Position numbers and translations under genes: made by a program. 26,398 bases of DNA from an uncultured Lachnospiraceae bacterium (GTDB lineage Bacteria; Bacillota; Clostridia; Lachnospirales; Lachnospiraceae). Below the pieces are notes generated by a model, which saw only the letters and a program-made list of their open reading frames with translations, had not been told where the DNA came from and ran no database searches. The stretch covers positions 1 through 26,398 of the forward strand of contig CAJUJL010000039.1 of the NCBI GenBank assembly GCA_910586725.1. Reading direction: 5' to 3'. This document shows, piece after piece, positions 1-8,158 of this stretch (position 1 is its first letter; the number at the start of each line of letters is the position of its first letter).

Positions 1-55
1 TCTCTCTTTGAATTTCTTCTTTCAGAGCTGTTTCACTGTTCAGTTGTCATGGTTC

Positions 56-96
56 ATGATTGTTTAGCTGCCGCACTGCCGCGACAGCTAAATCAT
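56..96 (-). other. Stem-loop next to the left-edge promoter
   Basis: TTTAGCTG (63-70) and CAGCTAAA (85-92) form a perfect 8-base stem with a GC-rich 14-base loop. The outer side overlaps the -10 box at 95-100, so it could be an operator-type palindrome or a 5' mRNA structure. It is not followed by a T run, so I do not call it a terminator. No convincing coding start is visible between here and position 1. Confidence 0.35.
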
Positions 97-123
97 AATA
101 TCATGTTAATTTTACTTTGTCAA
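95..123 (-). promoter_or_regulatory. Sigma-A promoter for the gene left of the window
   Basis: On the minus strand there is a -35 TTGACA (118-123), a 17-base spacer and a -10 TATTAT (95-100). It lies just past the end of the large surface-protein gene and points out of the window, so it should start the next transcript. The RNA would begin near position 88 and so include at most part of the 63-92 stem. Confidence 0.7.
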
Positions 124-183
124 CAATTTTTTTAAACTTTTTTAATTTATTTTTTTAAAGCTGTTTTTTAGACCTTTTCTTTA

Positions 184-3100
184 CTATTTTATTATCTTAG
201 CTTTTTTGTTCTGCCCCTTTTTGGAGAGAATATCACCGTATTTTTTTAATTTTGTTTTCGGAACTTTAATTTGCAGTTTCTTTGCCGTTCCTTTAAACGC
301 ATTTTTTCCTGCTTTCTTTAATGATGTGCTCTTAATCACGATCTTTGTAAGTTTTTTACAGTTATAAAAAGCCTTTGAACCAATTTCTTTTAATTTTTTG
401 CTGTTAATGGTAACGCTCTTTAATCCGGAGCATCCGGAAAATGCCCGGTCTCTTATAAATTGCACGTTTTTGCCGATCGTTACTCCCGTAATTCTCTTAT
501 TATTCAGAAACGCTTCTTTTCCAATGGATACAATTTTATAGGATTCACCATTCAGCGACACGACATCATCCACAATGATTTTCTTAAGCGTTCTGTTCTT
601 TGCCAAACCTGCAATCTCTACCGTCTTCTTGGACAGGCTGATTACTTTGTAAGAATAATTATCAGCTTCATAAACCTTGCCCTCTTCAATTTTTTGTTCT
701 GTTTCAGGCTTTTGAGGCGGCGGGATAAGCTGCTCTAATTTCTCTTTTTCTTCTTTTAATTTTTGTTCGGCCTGCGTAAGCGCCTTTAAAAGGCTCCTCA
801 AAATATCGACATGCGTATCTTCATCCGCAGCTTTTGCATTCTCATATGCTGCCTGATATGCGTTCCAACTTTGCAGCGTATTATATTTCTCCTTTTGCGC
901 CTGATACGTTTGTTCCGAATTTGCAAGCGCGTCTGCAAGATCGCGTTTCGCTCTTAATTCAGCTGTCTTCACGCCCTGTTCAAAATTATTTCTGGCATCT
1001 CTTATTTCAGAAAGCGCCCGCTCTAAGTTTTGCAGCGTCAGCTTTCCTTCATATTTCGCTTCAATATCCGCAAGTTTTTTCTTATATGCCGCAAGTACAT
1101 CGGCAGGATATAAAGACTCATCTTCAACTTTTGCATCTGAAAGGCACGCATCGTACTCTGCCTGTTCGCTTTCTGTCAATGCCGGATCTTCATTTACCTC
1201 AATCTCTGCCTGAAATGAAATTTCTTTGCTGTCCTGCGCATCTTTTCCTGTAACCAGAACCGTATACTCTGTCTGAGGATCCACACCGGCTATAACAATT
1301 TCCTTATCCGCAGAATAGTCTGCCGTTTTGGAAATTGTTCTGCCGTCAGCCGTAAGTGTAAGCGTCGCTTCCTGCAAGCCTCTTTCGTATTCGGAAAGCC
1401 GCCCCATCGGCAAACTGACACGATTCTTCCTTTGCACTACGGATACGCTCAATTCAGAAGATCCGGTCCAGTCATTTACTGCATACTGATAATTAGCAAG
1501 CTCCGATGTATTGACATAAAGTCCCAGCTCTTTGATGATTTGCTGGAACATGGAAAGATTGCCTCTGCCGTTCGGATGCACATTATCTTTCAGCCAGCAG
1601 TATGCCCCTGTTCTTGCAATATTGTCATTTCTCACATGATTGCTGTAATCCCGCCATTCCTGCATGTGATTTACAACAGCAATATTCAAACCCGAAATTT
1701 CTTCTCTCATCTCTTTGGCAACATCATAGATTGCTAAAAATTTTTCTTCGTATCCCTCATGCGCATTGTCTACCAGCATTTCACAGGGAATACGCAATAC
1801 GACGCTGCTTTCCGCATTATTTTCATGAATTTTCCTTACAAGCGTTTTGTATCTGTCTTTGTATTCCTCAACCGTTATTCCTTTGCTCTCTGCATTTCCG
1901 TTTGTAACTACATTTTGCCCATTATATGAAACATCATTTGTGCCAAGCATAATCATAACCACATCCGGATTATACCGCATCAGACGGGGTTCAATCTGAT
2001 CTAACGTTGTTGCAATCGTAGCATTAGAAACCCCCGTATTGATGACTATATCATCTGTTCTTCCAATTTCATCAAGATATTTTGCAAACATCTGCGGAAC
2101 ATTATCGTAGCCGTCTGTAGTAATGCCATGCGTAATACTGTCCCCCATAAACAGATAGGTTGCCGGCTCTTCGCGTTTCAGCAGCGACTGTATTTTCTCA
2201 TTTACACTGACATTTGCATCTTCATAATCCAGATTGACGCCTTTGTTTCCCTCCCCAATCAGGATCTCTGCCGGCTGATAAGATTCTTTAACATTTCCAC
2301 GGCTTACATCATATACTCTGAGAATGTATGTCTCTCCCTCTATTAACCCGTCTGCCTCAAATTCTGACGCTCCGTCTGAAACCGTTTCTGAAATTTCCGT
2401 TCCCGATGAATCTGTAAGCGTATACTCCAACCGTACAGACGCCTGTGCATCTGCATCCTGCAACTCATCCGCTACTTTTACAATGATGCCTTTTTTGTTT
2501 GCCGTTACATTTTTTACCTGTGCCAAACTTCCATCATCCGTCTGTTTTGCCACGATGTAAGAACCATCGGTAAGCCCTCCAAACGAATAGTTCGTAGAAG
2601 AATTCGTTCCTACCGCAGCTTTCAGCTGATTTGCAATCACCTGATGACCGGCTGCCGTCAGGCTCCCGTTCTCCTGAATATAATCGCGTGACATTCCGCT
2701 TAAATTCACAACCTTTATTCTGTCCTGCGCCACTTCCAGGATCGCATTTGTATAGTCGGATACTTTCGATGCGTCTTCTTCCTTTGCAGACGGATACGGC
2801 GTCAAAACAAGGGGAAGTTTACCATCATCCGCCACTTTGTCCAAAAGCGCCTGTAAATTTGTTTTAAAATCCTCTATGCCGCTTTGACCCTTCCGATAGT
2901 CCGCCTCTCCTATCATAATACCGACAACATATGTGCCAAAAGGAGCAATCCTTACATCATACTCATCTAAAATCTGTCTGACGTCCGCATTTCTTTTGGC
3001 CGTATTGAAAACAAAACGGCCTCGCTCAACAAACGACCCGTTGTTACGCATCGTATCTTCAAATAACCCGACCCAGTTACGCGTAGTGCCTCCGGTTGCA

Positions 3101-3993
3101 AAACTTGCAACTCCTTCCGCACCTCCGGTAAAAAGCCATGTATGGCAGGTTCCTGCCGTCCACATGTAAGAAAAATTCGTAAGATTTTTATCTCCACGCG
3201 TAATGTTCTGAAGATCACTTACACTGTAAGCCTTATTAATTACTGTCAGAAAATCAATTTCTCCGGCAAACGCCGTTTGAGCGCCAAGAAGCTCTCCGGC
3301 ATAATCGCCGGCAGCAATCTGAAATTTATTATACGCATCCTGATTTTGGTTAAATCCAGCTATATGGCTGTTTCCCCATGAACTGATATAAATATCCGGT
3401 CCTCCGTCAACAACAAAACGTACATTCCCTGCCTGCGCACCCATAGACGGCAGAAAACTTATTGCCGCTGTATGATATTTTCCATCCGCCAGGCTGCCCG
3501 TGTTAAAATTCCCCTTCAAACTGCCGTCCGATTCCTTGGTCGCATCTTTTATATTGCGTATAACCGCACGCAGACTTCCGTTCTGAAGTCCAAATATCAT
3601 ATTCTTACCACTATTTGCCGCATCTGTTCCAACGCCAAATAAAATACCGTCTTGCTTCGTCGTCTTAAAACGGATAATCACGGTTTGATCGTCTTTACTA
3701 TCCTTTAAATTGTTAAGCACCTGCATATAATGCCTGTCTTGCGCATCCGAAGAATAATCCAGTCCACTGCCTGTAAAGGTCTGATCAAGGTCCATATCGA
3801 ACCCCATCTTCTCATCGCTTTCATAACTTGCTTTCGCTTCCTCACGAACGCTCTCCAGCGTAACTTTCTCTTCCTGATCTGATACCGCGGCTTTAACATT
3901 TAACGAATTCTGCCATGGAACAGCCGTCAAAACCAAATGCAGCGCCAATCCCAGACAAATCGCTTTTTTCCGGAATCCGATTTTTAAACCCAT
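184..3993 (-). CDS. Secreted multidomain SGNH-hydrolase/LRR surface protein
   Basis: A 1269-residue exported protein. The start at 3993 is chosen because AAAGGAG lies just upstream and a signal peptide follows directly (Lys/Arg, then a hydrophobic core, likely cut after VKAA near residue 36). Domains in order: LamG/concanavalin-like (about 75-265); a first SGNH-like domain (275-465) that keeps IGEAD (361-365) and a C-terminal His450 but shows no GDS nucleophile block; a beta-sandwich linker; a second, intact SGNH/GDSL hydrolase (605-830) with GDS at Ser619, GTND at 684-687 and Asp803/His806; another beta domain; a charged helical, FIVAR-like region (940-1090); and BspA-type LRR_5 repeats (1110-1269). 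It is probably a cell-surface esterase acting on acetylated glycans or host material (inference). No LPXTG anchor is seen. Its own promoter lies upstream. Confidence 0.85.
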   Translation of the reverse strand: MGLKIGFRKKAICLGLALHLVLTAVPWQNSLNVKAAVSDQEEKVTLESVREEAKASYESDEKMGFDMDLDQTFTGSGLDYSSDAQDRHYMQVLNNLKDSKDDQTVIIRFKTTKQDGILFGVGTDAANSGKNMIFGLQNGSLRAVIRNIKDATKESDGSLKGNFNTGSLADGKYHTAAISFLPSMGAQAGNVRFVVDGGPDIYISSWGNSHIAGFNQNQDAYNKFQIAAGDYAGELLGAQTAFAGEIDFLTVINKAYSVSDLQNITRGDKNLTNFSYMWTAGTCHTWLFTGGAEGVASFATGGTTRNWVGLFEDTMRNNGSFVERGRFVFNTAKRNADVRQILDEYDVRIAPFGTYVVGIMIGEADYRKGQSGIEDFKTNLQALLDKVADDGKLPLVLTPYPSAKEEDASKVSDYTNAILEVAQDRIKVVNLSGMSRDYIQENGSLTAAGHQVIANQLKAAVGTNSSTNYSFGGLTDGSYIVAKQTDDGSLAQVKNVTANKKGIIVKVADELQDADAQASVRLEYTLTDSSGTEISETVSDGASEFEADGLIEGETYILRVYDVSRGNVKESYQPAEILIGEGNKGVNLDYEDANVSVNEKIQSLLKREEPATYLFMGDSITHGITTDGYDNVPQMFAKYLDEIGRTDDIVINTGVSNATIATTLDQIEPRLMRYNPDVVMIMLGTNDVSYNGQNVVTNGNAESKGITVEEYKDRYKTLVRKIHENNAESSVVLRIPCEMLVDNAHEGYEEKFLAIYDVAKEMREEISGLNIAVVNHMQEWRDYSNHVRNDNIARTGAYCWLKDNVHPNGRGNLSMFQQIIKELGLYVNTSELANYQYAVNDWTGSSELSVSVVQRKNRVSLPMGRLSEYERGLQEATLTLTADGRTISKTADYSADKEIVIAGVDPQTEYTVLVTGKDAQDSKEISFQAEIEVNEDPALTESEQAEYDACLSDAKVEDESLYPADVLAAYKKKLADIEAKYEGKLTLQNLERALSEIRDARNNFEQGVKTAELRAKRDLADALANSEQTYQAQKEKYNTLQSWNAYQAAYENAKAADEDTHVDILRSLLKALTQAEQKLKEEKEKLEQLIPPPQKPETEQKIEEGKVYEADNYSYKVISLSKKTVEIAGLAKNRTLKKIIVDDVVSLNGESYKIVSIGKEAFLNNKRITGVTIGKNVQFIRDRAFSGCSGLKSVTINSKKLKEIGSKAFYNCKKLTKIVIKSTSLKKAGKNAFKGTAKKLQIKVPKTKLKKYGDILSKKGQNKKAKIIK

Positions 3994-4104
3994 AGTCTTT
4001 CTCCTTTCAAATCTCTTGCTCTGTTGCTTTAATATGATTATCTTCTGTGTGCCAAAGAACCCATTGAGATCCTGCTGCACTGTTTTCCCGCAGGTTCTTT
4101 ATAA

Positions 4105-4133
4105 ATTATGGATAAGTATATCACATTACACAA
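4105..4133 (-). promoter_or_regulatory. Promoter of the surface-protein gene
   Basis: Minus-strand TTGTGT (4128-4133), a 17-base spacer and CATAAT (4105-4110). Transcription would start about 105 bases ahead of the chosen start codon, giving a long leader. The open frame runs back into this leader to 4080, but without a ribosome site. Confidence 0.5.
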
Positions 4134-4278
4134 ATGAATTCTATCTCAAACCAGAAAAATAGTAATTATTTACAAAAAACAGCAGACATTTCAGCAACGT
4201 TCGGATTTGTGATTAAAATAAGCATAAACCCGCCGCGCATATCTGTCTGCCGCATTTCCTGTATTCATAAAATAACTG

Positions 4279-4722
4279 TTATTTAAATATTACATTTTTA
4301 TCCGGATTCTTTGTCCTGACAACTAAATACGGATAGCTTGGAGCCGCATTTTTTGTTTCGTCTTTGGACGGTCCGATCAGATTCGTATCAAAAACAACCG
4401 CGTTTTGCGTCAGATAAAAATCCAGTATCTGAATGCTGTATCCGCCTGTCTCCTGTTCTCCATATCCCCTCACTACATATAAATAATTATCCCCTTCATA
4501 GGTCAGTTTAAAATCCGCAGCCTTTTTCTCCTCAATTTTTGTCCGTAATTCTTCCGGCACATCCTCCTCCTCTACCATTTCATATGCCAGATCGCTTATT
4601 TTACCAGCATCTGTTTTTTCAATTCCACATCCGCCAAACAACGCAAACGCCGCAATTATTCCAATTGCCGCGCCAAACAAAAGAAGCCGGCATCCGCCTT
4701 TGCTGTTATCATGTAAGTCCAT
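4279..4722 (-). CDS. PrcB-family lipoprotein
   Basis: A 147-residue protein with a hydrophobic N-terminal segment ending in the lipobox-like LFGGC (Cys32), so it is probably a lipoprotein outside the membrane. Residues 75-145 resemble the PrcB C-terminal domain, with its signature around GYGEQETGGYSI (86-97). PrcB was described as a partner of a Treponema protease; the role of stand-alone homologues is not established. The ribosome site is weak (a purine-rich AGAAAG touching the ATG), but no other start would keep the signal sequence. It is divergent from plsC, with about 100 bases between them that hold the plsC promoter and a palindrome. No strong terminator follows it. Confidence 0.65.
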   Translation of the reverse strand: MDLHDNSKGGCRLLLFGAAIGIIAAFALFGGCGIEKTDAGKISDLAYEMVEEEDVPEELRTKIEEKKAADFKLTYEGDNYLYVVRGYGEQETGGYSIQILDFYLTQNAVVFDTNLIGPSKDETKNAAPSYPYLVVRTKNPDKNVIFK

Positions 4723-4762
4723 CTTTCTGATTACCCACTTTCCGTTTTTTACAGTTTATTCA

Positions 4763-4782
4763 GGAATTGCAGTTGTAATTCC
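4763..4782. promoter_or_regulatory. Operator-like palindrome at the plsC promoter
   Basis: GGAATT (4763-4768) and AATTCC (4777-4782) form an inverted repeat with an 8-base centre that overlaps the plsC -35 box. It sits between two divergent genes, where a repressor could act on both. The regulator is unknown. Confidence 0.35.
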
Positions 4783-4801
4783 AACTCACAGCGAGTATAA
4801 T
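4773..4801 (+). promoter_or_regulatory. Promoter of plsC
   Basis: TTGTAA (4773-4778), a 17-base spacer and a perfect TATAAT (4796-4801). Transcription would start near 4808. Confidence 0.75.
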
Positions 4802-4823
4802 ATTTCCATACTTTCAGAAAGGA

Positions 4824-5591
4824 ATGGATAATTTCCGCAAGACTATGATTCGACTAATTCTTATCGCCGTATTTCTTATTTTATATTTAATTCTGAGCAT
4901 TCCCATCCTGGCCGCAGAATGGCTGATTGCCAGAAAGTTTCAATATGCAGCCGACATATCCAGGCTTCGTATGGTTCAATGGGCTTTCAAAGTAATTCTT
5001 TTCCTCAGCGGAACACATCTTACGGTCATTGGGGAAGAAAACGTGCCTGTGGATCAGGCCGTTCTTTATGTTGGCAATCATCGCAGCTTTTTCGATATTG
5101 TAATCACTTACGCAAGATGCCCCCGCCTGACGGGTTATATCGCCAAAGCATCCATGAAGAACGTTCCTCTTCTTTCTCTTTGGATGAAGCGGCTGTACTG
5201 TCTCTTTTTGGATCGTGATAATATAAAAGAAGGATTAAAAACAATTTTAATCGGAATCGATCAAATCAAACGCGGAATATCCATGTGCATTTTTCCGGAA
5301 GGCACCCGGGGACAGGGCATAGACGAAATGGATATGCCCCCATTCAAAGAGGGAAGCTTAAAAATGGCGGAAAAAACCGGCTGCCCCATTATTCCAATGG
5401 CGCTCACCGGCACTGCTGACATTTTTGAAAACCATCTCCCCTGGATTCGTTCCGCTCATGTTATTTTAGAATACGGCAAACCAATTTATCCAAAAGAACT
5501 TTCCAGAGAAGAACAGAAACGTCTGGGCAACTATACGCAGAAAAAAATTTTAGAAATGCTTAAACAATCGTCAGCGCTTCCACGATCTTAG
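4824..5591 (+). CDS. plsC: 1-acyl-sn-glycerol-3-phosphate acyltransferase (PlsC)
   Basis: A 255-residue membrane-associated acyltransferase that adds the second acyl chain to lysophosphatidic acid, giving phosphatidic acid for membrane lipid synthesis. An N-terminal hydrophobic helix (8-30) is followed by the catalytic HX4D motif (NHRSFFD, His86 and Asp91) and the substrate-binding FPEGTR (157-162), both in the usual PlsC spacing. The start is uncertain: AGAAAGGA ends only one base before the ATG at 4824, and it is about 22 bases from the next in-frame ATG at 4845. Starting at Met8 would give an N-terminus more like related proteins. The 3' end overlaps the end of murF, on the other strand, by 32 bases. 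Confidence 0.88.
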   Translation: MDNFRKTMIRLILIAVFLILYLILSIPILAAEWLIARKFQYAADISRLRMVQWAFKVILFLSGTHLTVIGEENVPVDQAVLYVGNHRSFFDIVITYARCPRLTGYIAKASMKNVPLLSLWMKRLYCLFLDRDNIKEGLKTILIGIDQIKRGISMCIFPEGTRGQGIDEMDMPPFKEGSLKMAEKTGCPIIPMALTGTADIFENHLPWIRSAHVILEYGKPIYPKELSREEQKRLGNYTQKKILEMLKQSSALPRS

Positions 5592-6930
5592 GAAACTGCA
5601 TAAAATGAGACGCTTTTATCAGTATCGTATCTCCTTTTTGCATTACCAGGCGCAAATGCGCGATCAATTCCTCTTTTGTCTCAAAATGCATGGCGTATGT
5701 ACGGTTGTTTTTTGCCTCCTGCGTCGCCCGCACCATTTCTTTTGACAATTCTCCCGTGCAATAAAGAAAATCAATCTGCTTTTCGGCTGCATAACGTCCG
5801 GTCTGCGCATGAAGGCTGCGCTCGGACTCGCCCAGTTCTCCCATATCGCCCAACACGGCAATTTTTCTCCCTTTGGCCTTTGAAAGCACATCCAGACTGG
5901 CCCGCATAGATACCGGATTTGCGTTATAACAGTCGTCAATGATTGTAATATCGTTCTTCCGTATCAAATGGCTTCTCCCGCTTATCGTCTCAACATGTTC
6001 AATCCCGCGGCAAATTGCGTTTATATCCATTCCGCACGCGGCTCCCACACACGCGGCAGCCAGTGCGTTGTAAATATTATGCTCTCCCGGGATCGGAATT
6101 GTAACTTCTTTGTTCTGCCCATACAAATACAGCCGCATGCGGATCCCTTCCATCCCCAGCGATGCAATATCTGCCGCATAAACGTCTTTCTGCCTTTTTC
6201 CATACCAAAACGGCTGTTTTCCGTTTACATCATGTATTGTGGAAAGCTTATCGTCATCTCCGTTTAAAATTACTATGCCGTCACCGTGCAGATGGTCAAA
6301 TGCTTCTGTCTTGGCTTTCAACACGCCGTCTCTGCTGCCAAGATTTTCCAAATGGCACAGCCCGATATTCGTTATGACGCAAATATCCGGATTGGCAACC
6401 GACGCAAGCCGGTGCATCTCTCCAAAGTCAGAGATGCCCATCTCAAGTACAGCTATTTCGTGCTCGCCTGTAATATCAAATATCGTAAGCGGAAGCCCTA
6501 TCTCGTTGTTATAATTACCTTCCGTCTTATGTACGTTATACTTTTCCTTCAAAACAGACGCTATCATCTCTTTTGTGCTTGTTTTTCCAACGCTTCCGGT
6601 AATTCCCACTACTTTTATCCCCAAAGAGCTCCGGTAAAATGCCGCAATCTGCTTTAACGCTTCTTTGGTGGATTCCACCAGAATATAGGGGCCCACAGGA
6701 TTTTCAATCTCTCTTTCGGATAAAACAGCAAGCGCGCCCGCTTCCATCACCGCCGGTATAAAACTGTGCCCGTCTACGCGCTCCCCGCAAATGGGAATAA
6801 ATAAACCGCCCTTTTTCACTTTCCGGCTGTCAATCGCTATACTGGTCACTTCTATATCTGCGCAGCTTTCCATGCCAAAACAATGTCCGCCGCAGCTCTT
6901 CGCAATATTATGCAATGTCATATTTTTCAT
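5560..6930 (-). CDS. murF: UDP-MurNAc-tripeptide--D-alanyl-D-alanine ligase
   Basis: A 456-residue cytoplasmic Mur ligase that uses ATP to join D-Ala-D-Ala to UDP-MurNAc-tripeptide, the last cytoplasmic step in making the pentapeptide precursor. The N-terminal substrate-binding domain (1-100) includes SRKVKKGGLF; the P-loop GITGSVGKTS lies at about 109-118; the Mur central and C-terminal domains follow (DDCYNANPVSM; LGDMGELGE). The start at 6930 is chosen because GAGGG lies 9 bases upstream, inside the end of ddl; the open frame runs 15 codons further without a ribosome site. ddl ends 5 bases before it, so product and user of D-Ala-D-Ala are made from one transcript and are probably translationally coupled. 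Confidence 0.95.
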   Translation of the reverse strand: MKNMTLHNIAKSCGGHCFGMESCADIEVTSIAIDSRKVKKGGLFIPICGERVDGHSFIPAVMEAGALAVLSEREIENPVGPYILVESTKEALKQIAAFYRSSLGIKVVGITGSVGKTSTKEMIASVLKEKYNVHKTEGNYNNEIGLPLTIFDITGEHEIAVLEMGISDFGEMHRLASVANPDICVITNIGLCHLENLGSRDGVLKAKTEAFDHLHGDGIVILNGDDDKLSTIHDVNGKQPFWYGKRQKDVYAADIASLGMEGIRMRLYLYGQNKEVTIPIPGEHNIYNALAAACVGAACGMDINAICRGIEHVETISGRSHLIRKNDITIIDDCYNANPVSMRASLDVLSKAKGRKIAVLGDMGELGESERSLHAQTGRYAAEKQIDFLYCTGELSKEMVRATQEAKNNRTYAMHFETKEELIAHLRLVMQKGDTILIKASHFMQFPKIVEALTIV

Positions 6931-6935
6931 AATTA

Positions 6936-7991
6936 TTATCCCTCGTATTTCTGCAATGAAATCTGAACCAGCCATTCACAAAGAGAACAAAAGTCCATTC
7001 CGGCTGCCTGCGCCTCCTGGGGAATCAGGCTTGTAGGCGTCATTCCCGGCAGGGTATTTGCCTCCAGGCAAAAAATTTCACCGGATTCGCTTAACATAAA
7101 ATCCATTCTAGAATACGTGTCGATCCCGAGCGCATTTGCCGCTGCAACAGCAATTTCCTGCATTTTGTGCGTAATTGCTTCAGGAATCTGCGCCGGGCAT
7201 GTCTCTATGGCGCTGCCTGATTTATATTTATTTTTATAGTCGTAAAATCCTTCAATCGGAGCCATTTCTATCACCGGAAGCGCTCTCCCTGCAATGACTG
7301 CAACTGAAAATTCCCTTCCTTTTATATAATCTTCAATGATTACTTCTTCTTCCCACAGAAACGCCTGTTTTAACGCTGCCTCAAATTCCTCCGGATCCTG
7401 CACAATGGATACGCCTATGCTTGATCCGCCACAGCAGGGTTTGACCACGCAGGGAACCGTAAGCTTCTCTTTCTGAAATCGGTCATTCCATTCTGCTTTT
7501 GAAAGCTTGATTCCTTTTGGCGTCGGCACGCCCGCTTCCCGGAAAAACAGCTTTGCAATCCCTTTGTCCATAGCAAGAGCGCTGCTTAAATAGCCGCTTC
7601 CGGTATAACGGATTCCAAGCAAGTCAAATGCTGCCTGGATTTTTCCATTTTCTCCGTTTTCTCCGTGCAGCGCCAGGAAAACAATGTCTGCCATCTGGCA
7701 CATTCGTATAATATTCGGGCCAAAAAAACAATCCGACTGGTCTTTTCTCATAGCTCTTATCCTGGCAAGATCCGGCGCCGTTTCCGAAATGTCTGTAATT
7801 GTTATGCTGACTTGCTCGCTTTGCGCAAACAGATCGGAAATATCTTCTTCTTTTTCTTTATAACCCATAAACACATCCGCCAAAATCACCCGATGTCCGT
7901 TACGGCGCAGTGCGCCAGCCACCATATCCCCCGTTTTTAAAGATACGTCACGTTCCGCGCTTAGTCCTCCGGCTAATACTACTATATCCAT
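6936..7991 (-). CDS. ddl: D-alanine--D-alanine ligase
   Basis: A 351-residue ATP-grasp enzyme that makes D-Ala-D-Ala for peptidoglycan. The N-terminal VVLAGGLSAERDVS, the HGENGENG loop (109-116), the ATP-grasp VVKPCCGGSSIGVS (182-195), the omega-loop FYDYKNKY (249-256) and the metal-binding LEANTLPGMTPTS (309-321) are all present. The tyrosine-containing omega loop is typical of D-Ala-D-Ala rather than D-Ala-D-Lac ligases, so no vancomycin-resistance activity is suggested. The start at 7991 is set by AGGAG 6 bases upstream; a 23-codon upstream extension is basic, lacks a ribosome site and is probably leader. It is first in the ddl-murF operon, with its own promoter at 8032-8060. Confidence 0.95.
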   Translation of the reverse strand: MDIVVLAGGLSAERDVSLKTGDMVAGALRRNGHRVILADVFMGYKEKEEDISDLFAQSEQVSITITDISETAPDLARIRAMRKDQSDCFFGPNIIRMCQMADIVFLALHGENGENGKIQAAFDLLGIRYTGSGYLSSALAMDKGIAKLFFREAGVPTPKGIKLSKAEWNDRFQKEKLTVPCVVKPCCGGSSIGVSIVQDPEEFEAALKQAFLWEEEVIIEDYIKGREFSVAVIAGRALPVIEMAPIEGFYDYKNKYKSGSAIETCPAQIPEAITHKMQEIAVAAANALGIDTYSRMDFMLSESGEIFCLEANTLPGMTPTSLIPQEAQAAGMDFCSLCEWLVQISLQKYEG

Positions 7992-8031
7992 TCTATTCTC
8001 CTGTCTGCTTTTTCTTCTTATTTTCTTTTTC

Positions 8032-8060
8032 ATTGTATCCCATTTTATTTTATATGGCAA
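8032..8060 (-). promoter_or_regulatory. Promoter of ddl-murF
   Basis: Minus-strand TTGCCA (8055-8060), a 17-base spacer and TACAAT (8032-8037), giving a leader of about 35 bases. The large palindrome at 8075-8139 lies immediately upstream of the -35 box. Confidence 0.7.
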
Positions 8061-8074
8061 GCAACGAACTGGCT

Positions 8075-8139
8075 CCCGATTGTATAAATATGCGGTTTCA
8101 GGAAATTTTATTTTTTACTGAAACCGCATGGTAATCGGG
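8075..8139. repeat. 65-base two-step inverted repeat
   Basis: The inner arms are perfect 12-mers, ATGCGGTTTCAG (8090-8101) and CTGAAACCGCAT (8118-8129), with a 16-base AT-rich loop. The outer arms are CCCGATT (8075-8081) and AATCGGG (8133-8139). It lies between the XRE regulator's stop and the ddl promoter. It may end the XRE transcript, but neither strand has a clear T run directly after it. An operator or a small MITE-like element are the other options. Confidence 0.6.
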
Positions 8140-8158
8140 AAATTTCTTTCGTATAATA

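Noticed and set aside
834..1253. A 139-codon plus-strand open frame
   Set aside because: It is antisense to the large surface protein gene and has no ribosome site or known motif.
3991..4080. N-terminal extension of the large surface protein back to 4080
   Set aside because: The extension would put 29 polar residues before a clear signal peptide; the ATG at 3993 has a good ribosome site.
6936..7991. ddl as a vancomycin-resistance type D-Ala-D-Lac ligase
   Set aside because: The omega loop keeps the Tyr pattern of ordinary D-Ala-D-Ala ligases, and no vanH, vanX or vanS/R genes are nearby.
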